Assembly (NCBI GenBank): GCA_043758125.1
Contig: JAYVOC010000251.1
Span: forward strand, 1 to 10,823
Reading direction: 5' to 3'
DNA: 10,823 nt
Source of the DNA: JANXSD01 sp043758125
GTDB lineage: Bacteria; Bacteroidota; Bacteroidia; AKYH767-A; OLB10
Under the pieces are notes generated by a model, which saw only the letters and a list, made by a program, of their open reading frames with translations, ran no database searches and had not been told where the DNA came from. The first letter of the stretch is position 1; the number at the start of each line of letters is the position of its first letter. Shown here one piece after another: positions 1 to 7,219 of this stretch. The translations under genes were made by a program, and so were the position numbers.

Positions 1-208
1 AGAAATTCAAACGGCTCTTTTAGCAAACTTTTTTATTTTTATCGGACAACAGTGATTTTTTATATTAGTTACATGACGAATTGACTTAGAAAATAAATAT
101 CATAAGAAATTATGACTTAAAACAGTTATCACTACTGTCAAAATTTCACTAAAGTTAGGTATCTTTAGCAATGGGATAATCTTTGATATAGGTTAAAAAA
201 AATCAGCT
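1..208. other. Non-coding leader upstream of clpB
   Basis: No gene can be supported here. Plus-strand frames entering from the left edge stop at 53-55 and 82-84, too short to judge whether they are the tail of an upstream gene. The best candidate -7 element for clpB is AATCTTTG at 178-185, a 7-of-8 match to the Bacteroidota TAnnTTTG consensus, but no clear TTTG lies at the expected distance upstream. TATCTTTA at 160-167 is an equally weak alternative. I see no CIRCE-type inverted repeat, so heat-shock control by HrcA is not supported. Confidence 0.4.
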
Positions 209-2821
209 ATGAATTTCAATCAATATACAATCAAATCGCAAGAAGCTATTCAAGAAGCGCAGAATATTGCAACTGCAAATGGTCAACAGGCGATTGAAAC
301 TGGACATATTCTAAAAGCGCTAATGGATGTGGATGAGAATGTGGTTCCATTTCTCTTGAAAAAACTCAATATAAATATTGCAAATTTTGAGAATAAATTA
401 AATACGATCGTTGCTAATTACCCAAAAGTATCTGGTGCAAATCCCTATCTCGGAAATGATGCTTCCGCAGCTCTTCAAAAAGCACAACAACTCATCAAAG
501 AATTTAAAGATGAATTTGTTTCTGTTGAACATGTGCTTCTTGGTATTTTAGCAGGAAAAGATAATGTTGCAAAATTATTAAAGGAAGAAGGTGTTAATGA
601 AAAGGAATTACGCAATGCAATCCTCGATTTAAGAAAGGGCGAACGCGTTACCAGCGCAAGTGCTGAAGAAACTTATAATTCATTAAGCAAATATGCACGT
701 AACTTAAATCAACTCGCTAGAGAAGGAAAGTTAGATCCTGTAATTGGACGAGATGAAGAGATTCGCAGGGTATTACAAATTCTTTCAAGAAGAACTAAAA
801 ATAACCCCATTCTCATTGGAGAACCTGGAGTTGGAAAGACTGCAATTGCAGAAGGATTAGCACATCGTATAATTAACGGTGATGTTCCAGAAAACTTAAA
901 AAGCAAAGTCATCTATTCATTAGATATGGGCTCCTTAATTGCTGGTGCAAAATATAAAGGAGAATTTGAAGAACGTTTAAAAGCTGTTGTAAAAGAAGTT
1001 ACAAGTGCTGAAGGTGATATTGTTTTATTCATTGATGAAATACATACTTTAGTCGGTGCTGGTGGTGGCGAAGGAGCGATGGACGCAGCAAATATTTTAA
1101 AACCTGCATTGGCTCGAGGAGAATTACGCGCTATAGGTGCAACAACATTAAACGAATATCAAAAATATATTGAAAAAGATAAAGCTCTTGAACGACGTTT
1201 TCAAAAAGTAGTTGTTGAAGAACCAGATGTTCAAGATGCAATTTCTATTCTTCGTGGATTAAAAGAACGCTACGAAACACATCACAAGGTTCGAATTAAA
1301 GACGATGCAATTATTGCTGCTGTTGAATTAAGTGATCGTTATATTAATGATCGTTTTCTTCCAGATAAAGCGATTGATCTTATTGATGAAGCAGCAGCGA
1401 AATTACGCATGGAAATGGATTCTGTTCCTCTAGAATTAGATGAAATTCAACGCAAAATTATGCAACTAGAAATTGAACGTGCTGCAATAAAACGTGAAGG
1501 TGACTCTAAAAAAGTAAGTGAAATAAGTGAGGAGCTTGCCAACTTAAATGAACAAAGAAATGCGATTAAAGGTCGCTGGGAATCAGAGAAAAAAATAATC
1601 GATACGATACAACAAACGAAAGAGCAGATAGAGAATTTTAAACTCGAAGCTGAACAAGCCGAACGTGCAGGAGATTATGGAAAGGTTGCCGAAATACGCT
1701 ACGGAAGAATAAAAGAGGCAGAAGAAAAATTGGTAGCATTCAATACTAAATTGATCGAAGCGCAAAAAGATAAAGCGATGATCAAAGAGGAAGTAGATAG
1801 TGAAGATATTGCTGATGTAATAAGTCGATGGACAGGAATTCCTGTTTCAAGAATGTTACAAAGTGAACGAGAAAAATTATTAAATCTTGAAGATGAATTA
1901 CATCAACGTGTAGTCGGACAAGAAGATGCAATTAGTGCTCTATCTGATGCAGTGCGAAGAAGCAGAGCTGGTTTACAAGACATGAAACGACCAATAGGAT
2001 CTTTCATATTTTTAGGAACTACAGGCGTTGGAAAAACTGAATTAGCAAAAGCATTAGCTGGTTATTTATTCAACGATGAAAACGCAATGACACGTATTGA
2101 CATGAGTGAATTTCAGGAAAAACATTCAGTTAGTAGATTGATTGGAGCGCCTCCTGGATATGTTGGTTATGATGAAGGTGGACAACTTACAGAATCTGTT
2201 CGTAGAAGACCTTATTCAGTGGTTTTATTGGATGAAATTGAGAAAGCGCATCCAGATGTATTCAATATCCTGCTTCAAGTTTTAGATGATGGCCGATTAA
2301 CAGATAATAAAGGAAGAACAGCCAATTTCAAGAATACTATTATTATTATGACTTCAAATATTGGAGCTCATATTATTCAAGATAATATTGAGAAAATAAC
2401 GGATAAAAACCGTGATGAAGTATTAGCAAAAACGAAGGTCGAAGTATTTGATTTATTAAAGAAAACTATTCGTCCTGAGTTTCTTAATCGTATCGATGAA
2501 ATCATCATGTTTAATCCATTAAATAGAGATGAGATTCGGGAGATTGTAAGTTTGCAATTCAAATCGGTTGCGAATATGCTTGCTAAGAATGCAATTCAAT
2601 TAACCATTTCATCCGAAGCAATTGATTGGTTAGCACAATTAGGTTACGATCCACAATTTGGTGCTCGTCCACTGAAAAGAGTCATGCAAAAACGTGTACT
2701 AAATGAATTGAGTAAACAAATTCTATCCGGAACAATAAATAAAGAAGACAAGATTGAGATTGATATAGATGATAAAAATAATTTTATTTTTAGAAATGTT
2801 GTTGAAGAACTCAGCACATAA
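209..2821 (+). CDS. clpB: ATP-dependent chaperone ClpB (protein disaggregase)
   Basis: This cytoplasmic AAA+ disaggregase forms hexamers and threads aggregated proteins through its pore together with DnaK/DnaJ/GrpE. At 870 residues it is full length for ClpB. In order there are a Clp N-domain (about 1-145), AAA-1 with Walker A GEPGVGKT (204-211), pore-loop KYKG (248-251), Walker B LFIDE (273-277) and arginine-finger ERR (328-330), then a long middle coiled coil (about 400-530). AAA-2 has Walker A GTTGVGKT (603-610), pore-loop GYVG (650-653), Walker B VLLDE (672-676), sensor-1 TSN (715-717) and sensor-2 GAR (818-820). The long M-domain separates it from ClpA and ClpC, and there is no ClpP-docking IGF/L loop, as expected for ClpB. 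It is monocistronic, convergent with phoR and has its own terminator. It looks intact and unrelated in function to the phosphate genes beside it. Confidence 0.98.
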   Translation: MNFNQYTIKSQEAIQEAQNIATANGQQAIETGHILKALMDVDENVVPFLLKKLNINIANFENKLNTIVANYPKVSGANPYLGNDASAALQKAQQLIKEFKDEFVSVEHVLLGILAGKDNVAKLLKEEGVNEKELRNAILDLRKGERVTSASAEETYNSLSKYARNLNQLAREGKLDPVIGRDEEIRRVLQILSRRTKNNPILIGEPGVGKTAIAEGLAHRIINGDVPENLKSKVIYSLDMGSLIAGAKYKGEFEERLKAVVKEVTSAEGDIVLFIDEIHTLVGAGGGEGAMDAANILKPALARGELRAIGATTLNEYQKYIEKDKALERRFQKVVVEEPDVQDAISILRGLKERYETHHKVRIKDDAIIAAVELSDRYINDRFLPDKAIDLIDEAAAKLRMEMDSVPLELDEIQRKIMQLEIERAAIKREGDSKKVSEISEELANLNEQRNAIKGRWESEKKIIDTIQQTKEQIENFKLEAEQAERAGDYGKVAEIRYGRIKEAEEKLVAFNTKLIEAQKDKAMIKEEVDSEDIADVISRWTGIPVSRMLQSEREKLLNLEDELHQRVVGQEDAISALSDAVRRSRAGLQDMKRPIGSFIFLGTTGVGKTELAKALAGYLFNDENAMTRIDMSEFQEKHSVSRLIGAPPGYVGYDEGGQLTESVRRRPYSVVLLDEIEKAHPDVFNILLQVLDDGRLTDNKGRTANFKNTIIIMTSNIGAHIIQDNIEKITDKNRDEVLAKTKVEVFDLLKKTIRPEFLNRIDEIIMFNPLNRDEIREIVSLQFKSVANMLAKNAIQLTISSEAIDWLAQLGYDPQFGARPLKRVMQKRVLNELSKQILSGTINKEDKIEIDIDDKNNFIFRNVVEELST

Positions 2822-2834
2822 TTTCACTCAAATG

Positions 2835-2873
2835 AAAATTCCCGATCATTAATTTTGGGTCGGGGATTTTTTT
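2835..2873. terminator. Intrinsic terminator between clpB and phoR, probably bidirectional
   Basis: A stem of about 13 bp pairs 2835-2847 with 2858-2870, including two U-G wobbles and a GC-rich centre (CCCGA with TCGGG). It closes a loop of about 10 nt and is followed on the plus strand by seven T (2867-2873), which overlap the outer stem. It begins 14 bp after the clpB stop. Read from the minus strand the outer arm ends in TTTT, so it may also stop phoR transcription, less strongly. The two genes converge here and no other terminator is visible. Confidence 0.85.
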
Positions 2874-2895
2874 ATAAAACAAACTATAACAATCT

Positions 2896-3936
2896 TCACT
2901 TACTTTTCTTCAAAGAAAAAGTAAATGTAGTTCCATTTCCATATTCACTATTCACCGAAATATGTTGCTGATGTGCTTCTATAATATGCTTCACTATCGC
3001 TAATCCTAAACCAGTTCCACCTTGGTCACGCGAACGGCTTTTATCCACTCTATAAAAACGTTCAAATAAACGAGGCAAATGTTGTTTCTCAATACCAATT
3101 CCATCATCAGCAACATCTACAATAATTTTATCATCAACATCACTAAATCTGACTTCTGTTTTGCCGTCTTTTTTTCCGTATTTAATTGAGTTCACAATTA
3201 AATTTACTAATACCTGCCGAATTAAATCCTTATCAGCATAAACATAAGTTTGTTTTTCATTTGGGTTATTAAGAATGACTTTTACATTTCTTTCGCGCCC
3301 TTGCATTTCAAGCGATTCAATAACTTCACGAACTAGCTCATGAAAATCAAACGTACGTTGCTCAATGTTTAATTCACCCGCTTCCAACTTCGAAATAGAT
3401 TCGAGATCATCAACAATACTTATTAATCGATCAATACTTTTACTTGCTTTATTTAAATACAAAACATTTATATCGGTATCTTCAATTCCTCCATCAATTA
3501 ATGTATGCACATAACCTTGTATGCTAAATATGGGTGTTTTCAATTCGTGTGAAACATTACTTAAAAACTCACGACGATAATTTTCTGTTTGTTTCAACTG
3601 ATCAATTTCATCTCGTGATTCATTGCTCCAATCAATTAATATTTGATTAATCTCGGACGTTATTTCTCGTTCACCTTCTCTAAAAGTACGAAATGGCTCA
3701 TTAGGATATCGTAATCGTAAAATATTTTTAAGGATCTGATTGAGATGGGTAAAGATGTATCGATTATATAAAAAACGGAAAGTAAATCCCATCAATAAAA
3801 AAGTGCACAATGAAATTATTAATCCAAAATACCAGGGCACATTAATATCCAAAGCATAAAAAAGAACATAATTTATGGCAGCAATAATTACCGATATCAA
3901 TAATGACGTTGCAATTGCTAAGGTTGTAGTCTTCAT
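2896..3936 (-). CDS. phoR: Sensor histidine kinase, PhoR type
   Basis: This inner-membrane histidine kinase of 346 residues probably phosphorylates the PhoB-like regulator encoded just upstream. Two N-terminal membrane segments (about 8-29 and 36-57) are joined by only a few residues, so there is no periplasmic sensor domain. A linker of about 60 residues leads to the HisKA dimerisation domain with H-box SHELKTP (phospho-acceptor His130). The ATP-binding domain shows N-box NLIVNSIKYG (245-254), G1 box DDGIGI (277-282), F-box FERFYRVD (291-298) and G2 box GGTGLGL (306-312). No PAS domain fits before the H-box, unlike E. coli PhoR. The missing sensor suits a kinase that reads the state of the Pst transporter instead of binding phosphate itself; this is inference from context. 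The ATG start at 3936 is the natural one. The kinase motifs are certain; the PhoR name rests on neighbours and architecture. Confidence 0.87.
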   Translation of the reverse strand: MKTTTLAIATSLLISVIIAAINYVLFYALDINVPWYFGLIISLCTFLLMGFTFRFLYNRYIFTHLNQILKNILRLRYPNEPFRTFREGEREITSEINQILIDWSNESRDEIDQLKQTENYRREFLSNVSHELKTPIFSIQGYVHTLIDGGIEDTDINVLYLNKASKSIDRLISIVDDLESISKLEAGELNIEQRTFDFHELVREVIESLEMQGRERNVKVILNNPNEKQTYVYADKDLIRQVLVNLIVNSIKYGKKDGKTEVRFSDVDDKIIVDVADDGIGIEKQHLPRLFERFYRVDKSRSRDQGGTGLGLAIVKHIIEAHQQHISVNSEYGNGTTFTFSLKKSK

Positions 3937-3947
3937 TTGTTCGAATA

Positions 3948-3980
3948 CAAACTTAATTCAAATCAGATAAGTAAAACAAA
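3948..3980 (-). promoter_or_regulatory. Candidate promoter for phoR
   Basis: On the minus strand TAAGTTTG (3955-3948) matches TAnnTTTG perfectly. A TTTG (3980-3977) lies 21 bp upstream, within the usual Bacteroidota -33/-7 spacing. Only about 10 bp separate it from the phoR ATG, so the leader would be very short. It lies immediately after the hairpin/T-run at 3978-4002, and its TTTG overlaps that T-run. This could be a chance match in AT-rich DNA. Confidence 0.3.
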
Positions 3981-4002
3981 AAAAACAATTAATATTTAAT
4001 TG
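3978..4002 (-). terminator. Possible weak terminator or attenuator between phoB and phoR
   Basis: A perfect 7-bp inverted repeat (CAATTAA/TTAATTG with a 3-nt loop, 3986-4002) is followed on the minus strand by eight T (3985-3978). The layout is that of an intrinsic terminator, but the stem has only two GC pairs and would be weak. It could reduce transcription from phoB into phoR and give more regulator than kinase. Confidence 0.4.
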
Positions 4003-4053
4003 ACTTTCTAAATTATCACGCTAAGAAAAATATTATCTAGAAAATAAAGTCAC

Positions 4054-4740
4054 TTAAATATCAAACTTGTAACCAATACCTTTAATCGTTTTTATTAATT
4101 CATCACCTAATTTCTCACGTATTTTACGAATATGAACATCAATCGTTCGATCACCAACAATAATTTCAGTTCCCCAAACACGAGCAAGAATATCTTCTCT
4201 TGTAAAAACTTTTCCAGGCTTAGAAGTTAATAATGATAATAACTCAAATTCTTTTCGTGGGAATGAAATTGGTTGATCGTCTTTATATACTAAATAACTT
4301 TCGCGATCAATCTTCAAATTACCAATCTGAACACTTGTATTATCACTAATTTCACTCCCATTCACTCTACGTAAAAGAGCCTTAATCCGACTAAGCATAA
4401 TTCTAGGCTTAATTGGCTTAGAAATATAATCGTCGGCTCCTACATCAAATCCTGCAATCTGTGAATACTCTTCGTTTCGAGCAGTTAAAAAGGTAATAAT
4501 TGTATTTTTAAGATCGGGTATCTCTCTAATTTGTCGACATGCTTCTATTCCATCCATCAATGGCATCATGATATCCATAATTACAAGATGAGGTTTCTCC
4601 CTTTTCGCAATGTCAACAGCTTCCTTACCATTCTTAGCGAGCAAAACCAGATAACCTTCCTTCTTGAGATTATACTCCATAAATTCGAGTATGTCAGGTT
4701 CATCATCAACCAATAGGATCTTAATTGTATTATTCTCCAT
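4054..4740 (-). CDS. phoB: Phosphate-regulon response regulator, PhoB/OmpR family
   Basis: This DNA-binding response regulator of 228 residues probably activates the pst operon and its own gene. The receiver domain (about 5-122) has the acidic pair D12/D13, phospho-acceptor Asp56 in IMDIMMP, Thr86 in FLTAR and Lys108 in SKP. A winged-helix output domain (about 135-228) contains REDILARVWG and the recognition-helix segment RTIDVHIRKIREKLG. I chose the ATG at 4740, not the in-frame TTG at 4761: a purine-rich AAAAAAGAG lies just before the ATG, the protein then begins directly at the receiver fold, and the TTG codon falls inside the proposed -7 element. The 117-bp gap to phoR suggests a two-gene operon with reduced read-through. 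The family is certain; the PhoB role follows from adjacency to pst and the repeats in front of both transcription units. Confidence 0.9.
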   Translation of the reverse strand: MENNTIKILLVDDEPDILEFMEYNLKKEGYLVLLAKNGKEAVDIAKREKPHLVIMDIMMPLMDGIEACRQIREIPDLKNTIITFLTARNEEYSQIAGFDVGADDYISKPIKPRIMLSRIKALLRRVNGSEISDNTSVQIGNLKIDRESYLVYKDDQPISFPRKEFELLSLLTSKPGKVFTREDILARVWGTEIIVGDRTIDVHIRKIREKLGDELIKTIKGIGYKFDI

Positions 4741-4758
4741 GCTCTTTTTTATTCGCAA

Positions 4759-4766
4759 CAAAGTTC
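4759..4766 (-). promoter_or_regulatory. -7 promoter element of phoB
   Basis: GAACTTTG on the minus strand (4766-4759) matches TAnnTTTG at 7 of 8 positions, counting the free ones. It begins 9 bp after the last repeat core of the upstream array and would place the transcript start roughly 12 bp before the ATG at 4740. No TTTG -33 element is present at the normal distance; the repeats occupy that place, as expected for an activator-dependent promoter. Confidence 0.5.
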
Positions 4767-4771
4767 AATTG

Positions 4772-4804
4772 TCAATGTTATTAAAATGTTAATCATACTT
4801 TAAG
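4772..4804 (-). promoter_or_regulatory. Putative Pho box in front of phoB (three 11-bp repeats)
   Basis: Reading the minus strand from 4804 down, three consecutive 11-bp units are CTTAAAGTATG, ATTAACATTTT and AATAACATTGA. The cores TTAAAG, TTAACA and ATAACA are exactly 11 bp apart, one helical turn, with the last two strongest. Direct repeats of this period are the known binding mode of PhoB/PhoP family regulators, and the core resembles the TTAACA of the Bacillus PhoP box. This implies phosphate-responsive autoregulation of phoB. No binding has been shown; this is read from the sequence alone. Confidence 0.65.
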
Positions 4805-4863
4805 ACAATCCTATTATTAATTTTGAATGTATTCGAGTTGTTAATTTTTCTAGAACGAAAAAA

Positions 4864-4871
4864 CAAACTTA
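4864..4871 (-). promoter_or_regulatory. Candidate upstream (basal) promoter element for phoB
   Basis: TAAGTTTG on the minus strand (4871-4864) is a perfect TAnnTTTG match. The nearest upstream TTTG is about 15 bp away, shorter than the preferred spacing. If used, it would give a leader of about 115-120 nt passing through the Pho box, suitable for a low constitutive level of phoB. Weak evidence in AT-rich DNA. Confidence 0.22.
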
Positions 4872-4964
4872 CGAATGGATACGTTGCAAAATCTAATTTC
4901 GAAACAATACTTCAATACTGTTTCAATTAAATATTTTTTGGCGATTTCTAGAAAAATAGCAACT

Positions 4965-5008
4965 CTTAACATTAAGATAACATCTAGGTAAAATCAAGGT
5001 AACAATTT
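4965..5008 (+). promoter_or_regulatory. Putative Pho box in front of the porin-pst operon (four 11-bp repeats)
   Basis: Four back-to-back 11-bp units are CTTAACATTAA (4965-4975), GATAACATCTA (4976-4986), GGTAAAATCAA (4987-4997) and GGTAACAATTT (4998-5008). Each carries TAACA or TAAAA at the same place, so the cores fall on one face of the helix. This fits tandem PhoB binding upstream of a promoter that lacks a -33 element. The same core occurs in the array facing phoB. Assignment to PhoB is inferred from the locus. Confidence 0.75.
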
Positions 5009-5013
5009 AATAA

Positions 5014-5021
5014 TCTCTTTG
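5014..5021 (+). promoter_or_regulatory. -7 promoter element of the porin-pst operon
   Basis: TCTCTTTG matches TAnnTTTG at 7 of 8 positions. It begins 9 bp after the last TAACA core of the repeat array (core ends at 5004), the same spacing as in front of phoB. Initiation would fall near 5026-5028, leaving a leader of about 20 nt before the ATG at 5047, which holds a purine-rich GGAAAAGAAAA stretch. Confidence 0.5.
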
Positions 5022-5046
5022 CATCCGGAAAAGAAAACTATATCTA

Positions 5047-6339
5047 ATGAAATTACTGAAAAACAAATGGTTAGGTTTAGCGTCATGTTTATTAACGCTA
5101 ATGGTATCACAGCCTTTAATGGCACAAATTGTTGATCCGGAACAACAAGACAGTACACAAAGTACTATTGCAAAATTGTATCAAGACGTTGAGTCTCTAA
5201 AGAAATTGAAGATCACAGGATACATTCAAGCGCAATATCAATTGGCTGATTCGGCTGGAATAAAAAGCTACGCTGGTGGCGACTTTCCTTCTTTCGATGA
5301 TAAACGTTTTTTAATTCGTCGTGGAAGATTAAAAGCAACTTGGACAAACACACATTCAAGTTTTGTATTTCAGGTGGATGCAACGGAAGCGGGAACAGTA
5401 AGTTTAAAAGATGCGTATTTTAAATATACCGATCCATATTTGCAATTATTTACTCTTACTGGTGGATTATTTAATCGACCATTTGGAAATGAATTGCCAA
5501 TGTCATCAAGCGATCGTGAATCACCAGAACGTGGTAGAATGTCGCAAATAATTTTTCCAGGCGAACGTGATATGGGATTTATGTTAACTATTCAAGCACC
5601 AAAAACTTCTCGTTGGAATTTCATTAAATTGGATGCAGGTTTATTTAATGGAACAGGCGTTGGAGCAAAAGAGTTTGACAAGAAAAAAGATTTCATAGGT
5701 CATTTATCGATTAACAAAGCTAGCTTGAATGAGAAATTAAAAGTTGTTTTAGGTGCATCTTATTATGATGGTGGTTTCCGTCAAGATAATGATACTTTAT
5801 TTTCTATTAAAACTGTAAATGATTCGGTACGTTTTGTTCAAGAGAATGGTAAGTACAAAGGTGAAACTACTAAACGCAAATATGTTGGTGTTGATGCGCA
5901 ATTTAGCATCGATTGGCTTCCAGGAATTACTACCATTCGAGCAGAAATGATTTTTGGTGAACAACCTGGATTGTCAAATGATAATAAGAGTATTTCAGCA
6001 ATAGTAACTAAACCAATTTTCCAGCGCAAATTCAACGGTGGATATGTATATTTCCTACAAAACATTGGACAATCAAAAGCACAATTTGTACTTAAGTATG
6101 ATTGGTATGATCCAAACAAAGATGTAAGTGGTGATCAAGTTGGAACACAAAATTCAAATTTAACAGAAGCTGATATTAAATATTCAACTATCGGCGTTGG
6201 TGGAATTTGGAGATTTGATCAGAATTTAAAATTAATGGCATATTACGATATTGTGAAAAATGAATCTACAAAATTGAAAGGCTATACTTCTGATATTAAA
6301 GATAATGTTTTCACACTTCGTTTACAATATCGATTCTAA
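5047..6339 (+). CDS. Phosphate-selective porin, OprP/OprO family
   Basis: This 430-residue outer-membrane beta-barrel protein probably passes phosphate or polyphosphate into the periplasm. A Sec signal peptide (about 1-26, cut after MAQ or nearby) is followed by a short segment with coiled-coil character (about 36-55). The barrel begins with ITGYIQAQYQ. Family-typical strands follow, such as RRGRLKATW (91-99) and the conserved FNRPFGNE (142-149). Alternating aromatic-ended strands continue to the C-terminal phenylalanine of LRLQYRF, the usual assembly signal for outer-membrane barrels. Being first in the operon, directly behind the repeat array, it is likely the most strongly induced gene. 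The next gene starts 38 bp later with no terminator between. Substrate choice is inferred from family and context; the anion-selective residues of OprP were not mapped. Confidence 0.88.
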   Translation: MKLLKNKWLGLASCLLTLMVSQPLMAQIVDPEQQDSTQSTIAKLYQDVESLKKLKITGYIQAQYQLADSAGIKSYAGGDFPSFDDKRFLIRRGRLKATWTNTHSSFVFQVDATEAGTVSLKDAYFKYTDPYLQLFTLTGGLFNRPFGNELPMSSSDRESPERGRMSQIIFPGERDMGFMLTIQAPKTSRWNFIKLDAGLFNGTGVGAKEFDKKKDFIGHLSINKASLNEKLKVVLGASYYDGGFRQDNDTLFSIKTVNDSVRFVQENGKYKGETTKRKYVGVDAQFSIDWLPGITTIRAEMIFGEQPGLSNDNKSISAIVTKPIFQRKFNGGYVYFLQNIGQSKAQFVLKYDWYDPNKDVSGDQVGTQNSNLTEADIKYSTIGVGGIWRFDQNLKLMAYYDIVKNESTKLKGYTSDIKDNVFTLRLQYRF

Positions 6340-6377
6340 CATTAAATAAAATAAGACATTAATAAAATTATCATAAC

Positions 6378-7205
6378 ATGAAACGTAACATAATAATTCT
6401 AGTCATAGGTATCTTTGCTTCCTTACATATTTCAGTTGAAGCTCAAAAATTAGTTATAAAAGGTAGTGATACTGTACTTCCACTTTCACAGAAAGAAGCA
6501 GAAGTATATATGAAATCAAATAAGAGCGCAAGTATCTCTGTTGTTGGAGGTGGTTCAGGAGTTGGTATTGCAGCCTTAATAGAAGGCAATACAGATATCG
6601 CAATGTCATCTCGTCCGATTAAAATGGATGAGCGATTGAAATTACAAGACGCAGGACGTGCATACAAAGAAGTTACAATCGCTTTCGATGCATTAGCTGT
6701 TGTAGTCAGTCCAAATAATAAAGTATCACAACTTACACGTGAACAATTGGAAGGAATTTACACAGGTAAAATTACGAACTGGAAAGAAGTTGGTGGTGAT
6801 GATTTAAAAATTGTAGTGTATGCTCGCGAAACTTCTTCAGGCACTTATGAATTCTTTAAGGAACATGTAATGAGTCGTAAAAATTATGCAAGTAGTGTTT
6901 TAAATATGCCAGCAACGGGAGCAATTATTCAATCTGTAAGTCAAACAAAAGGTGCAATAGGTTATGTAGGGTTGGCCTATCTTGAAAAGGACGTAAAAAC
7001 AATTGCGATTTCTTACGATAAAGGAAAAACATTTGTTAAACCATCTGTTGAGACTGCGAAAAACAAAACATATCCTGTAGTAAGGCCATTGTTTTTTTAT
7101 TACCCTTCAAAAGTAGAAAAGTTAGTTAAACCATTCATTGATTATGTTCTTTCTCCAACAGGACAAAAGATAGTTGGAAATGTAGGTTACATTACACTTA
7201 AATAA
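6378..7205 (+). CDS. pstS: Phosphate-binding periplasmic protein PstS (first copy, soluble)
   Basis: This substrate-binding protein of the Pst ABC importer has 275 residues. A cleavable signal peptide covers about 1-22 (ending near VEAQ) with no lipobox cysteine, so the mature protein should be free in the periplasm. The PBP-like fold carries the phosphate-site motifs GSDTV (29-33), GGGSGVGI (57-64) and ARETSSGTYEFF (149-160). Lobe 2 is the middle stretch, about 104-210, and contains LTREQLEGIYTGKITNW. It lies between the porin and a second, closely similar pstS. By ungapped eye alignment the two mature proteins are about two thirds identical. Everything needed for binding seems to be present in both. 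Confidence 0.95.
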   Translation: MKRNIIILVIGIFASLHISVEAQKLVIKGSDTVLPLSQKEAEVYMKSNKSASISVVGGGSGVGIAALIEGNTDIAMSSRPIKMDERLKLQDAGRAYKEVTIAFDALAVVVSPNNKVSQLTREQLEGIYTGKITNWKEVGGDDLKIVVYARETSSGTYEFFKEHVMSRKNYASSVLNMPATGAIIQSVSQTKGAIGYVGLAYLEKDVKTIAISYDKGKTFVKPSVETAKNKTYPVVRPLFFYYPSKVEKLVKPFIDYVLSPTGQKIVGNVGYITLK

Positions 7206-7219
7206 ATAAAATTTCTTTT

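Noticed and set aside
1..84. Short plus-strand frames entering from the left edge, and a minus-strand AAAGTTTG (31-24) that could be a promoter of a divergent gene
   Set aside because: The frames are under 28 codons with no family features, and the promoter-like site has a poorly spaced -33 element. Nothing outside the window can be seen.
100..208. A possible CIRCE or other heat-shock operator upstream of clpB
   Set aside because: No TTAGCACTC inverted repeat is present; TTTAGCA at 163-169 has no matching arm.
5838..6119. A 93-codon open frame on the minus strand inside the porin gene
   Set aside because: It lies wholly antisense to a well-supported barrel gene, has no recognisable domain and is a by-product of the AT-rich coding frame.
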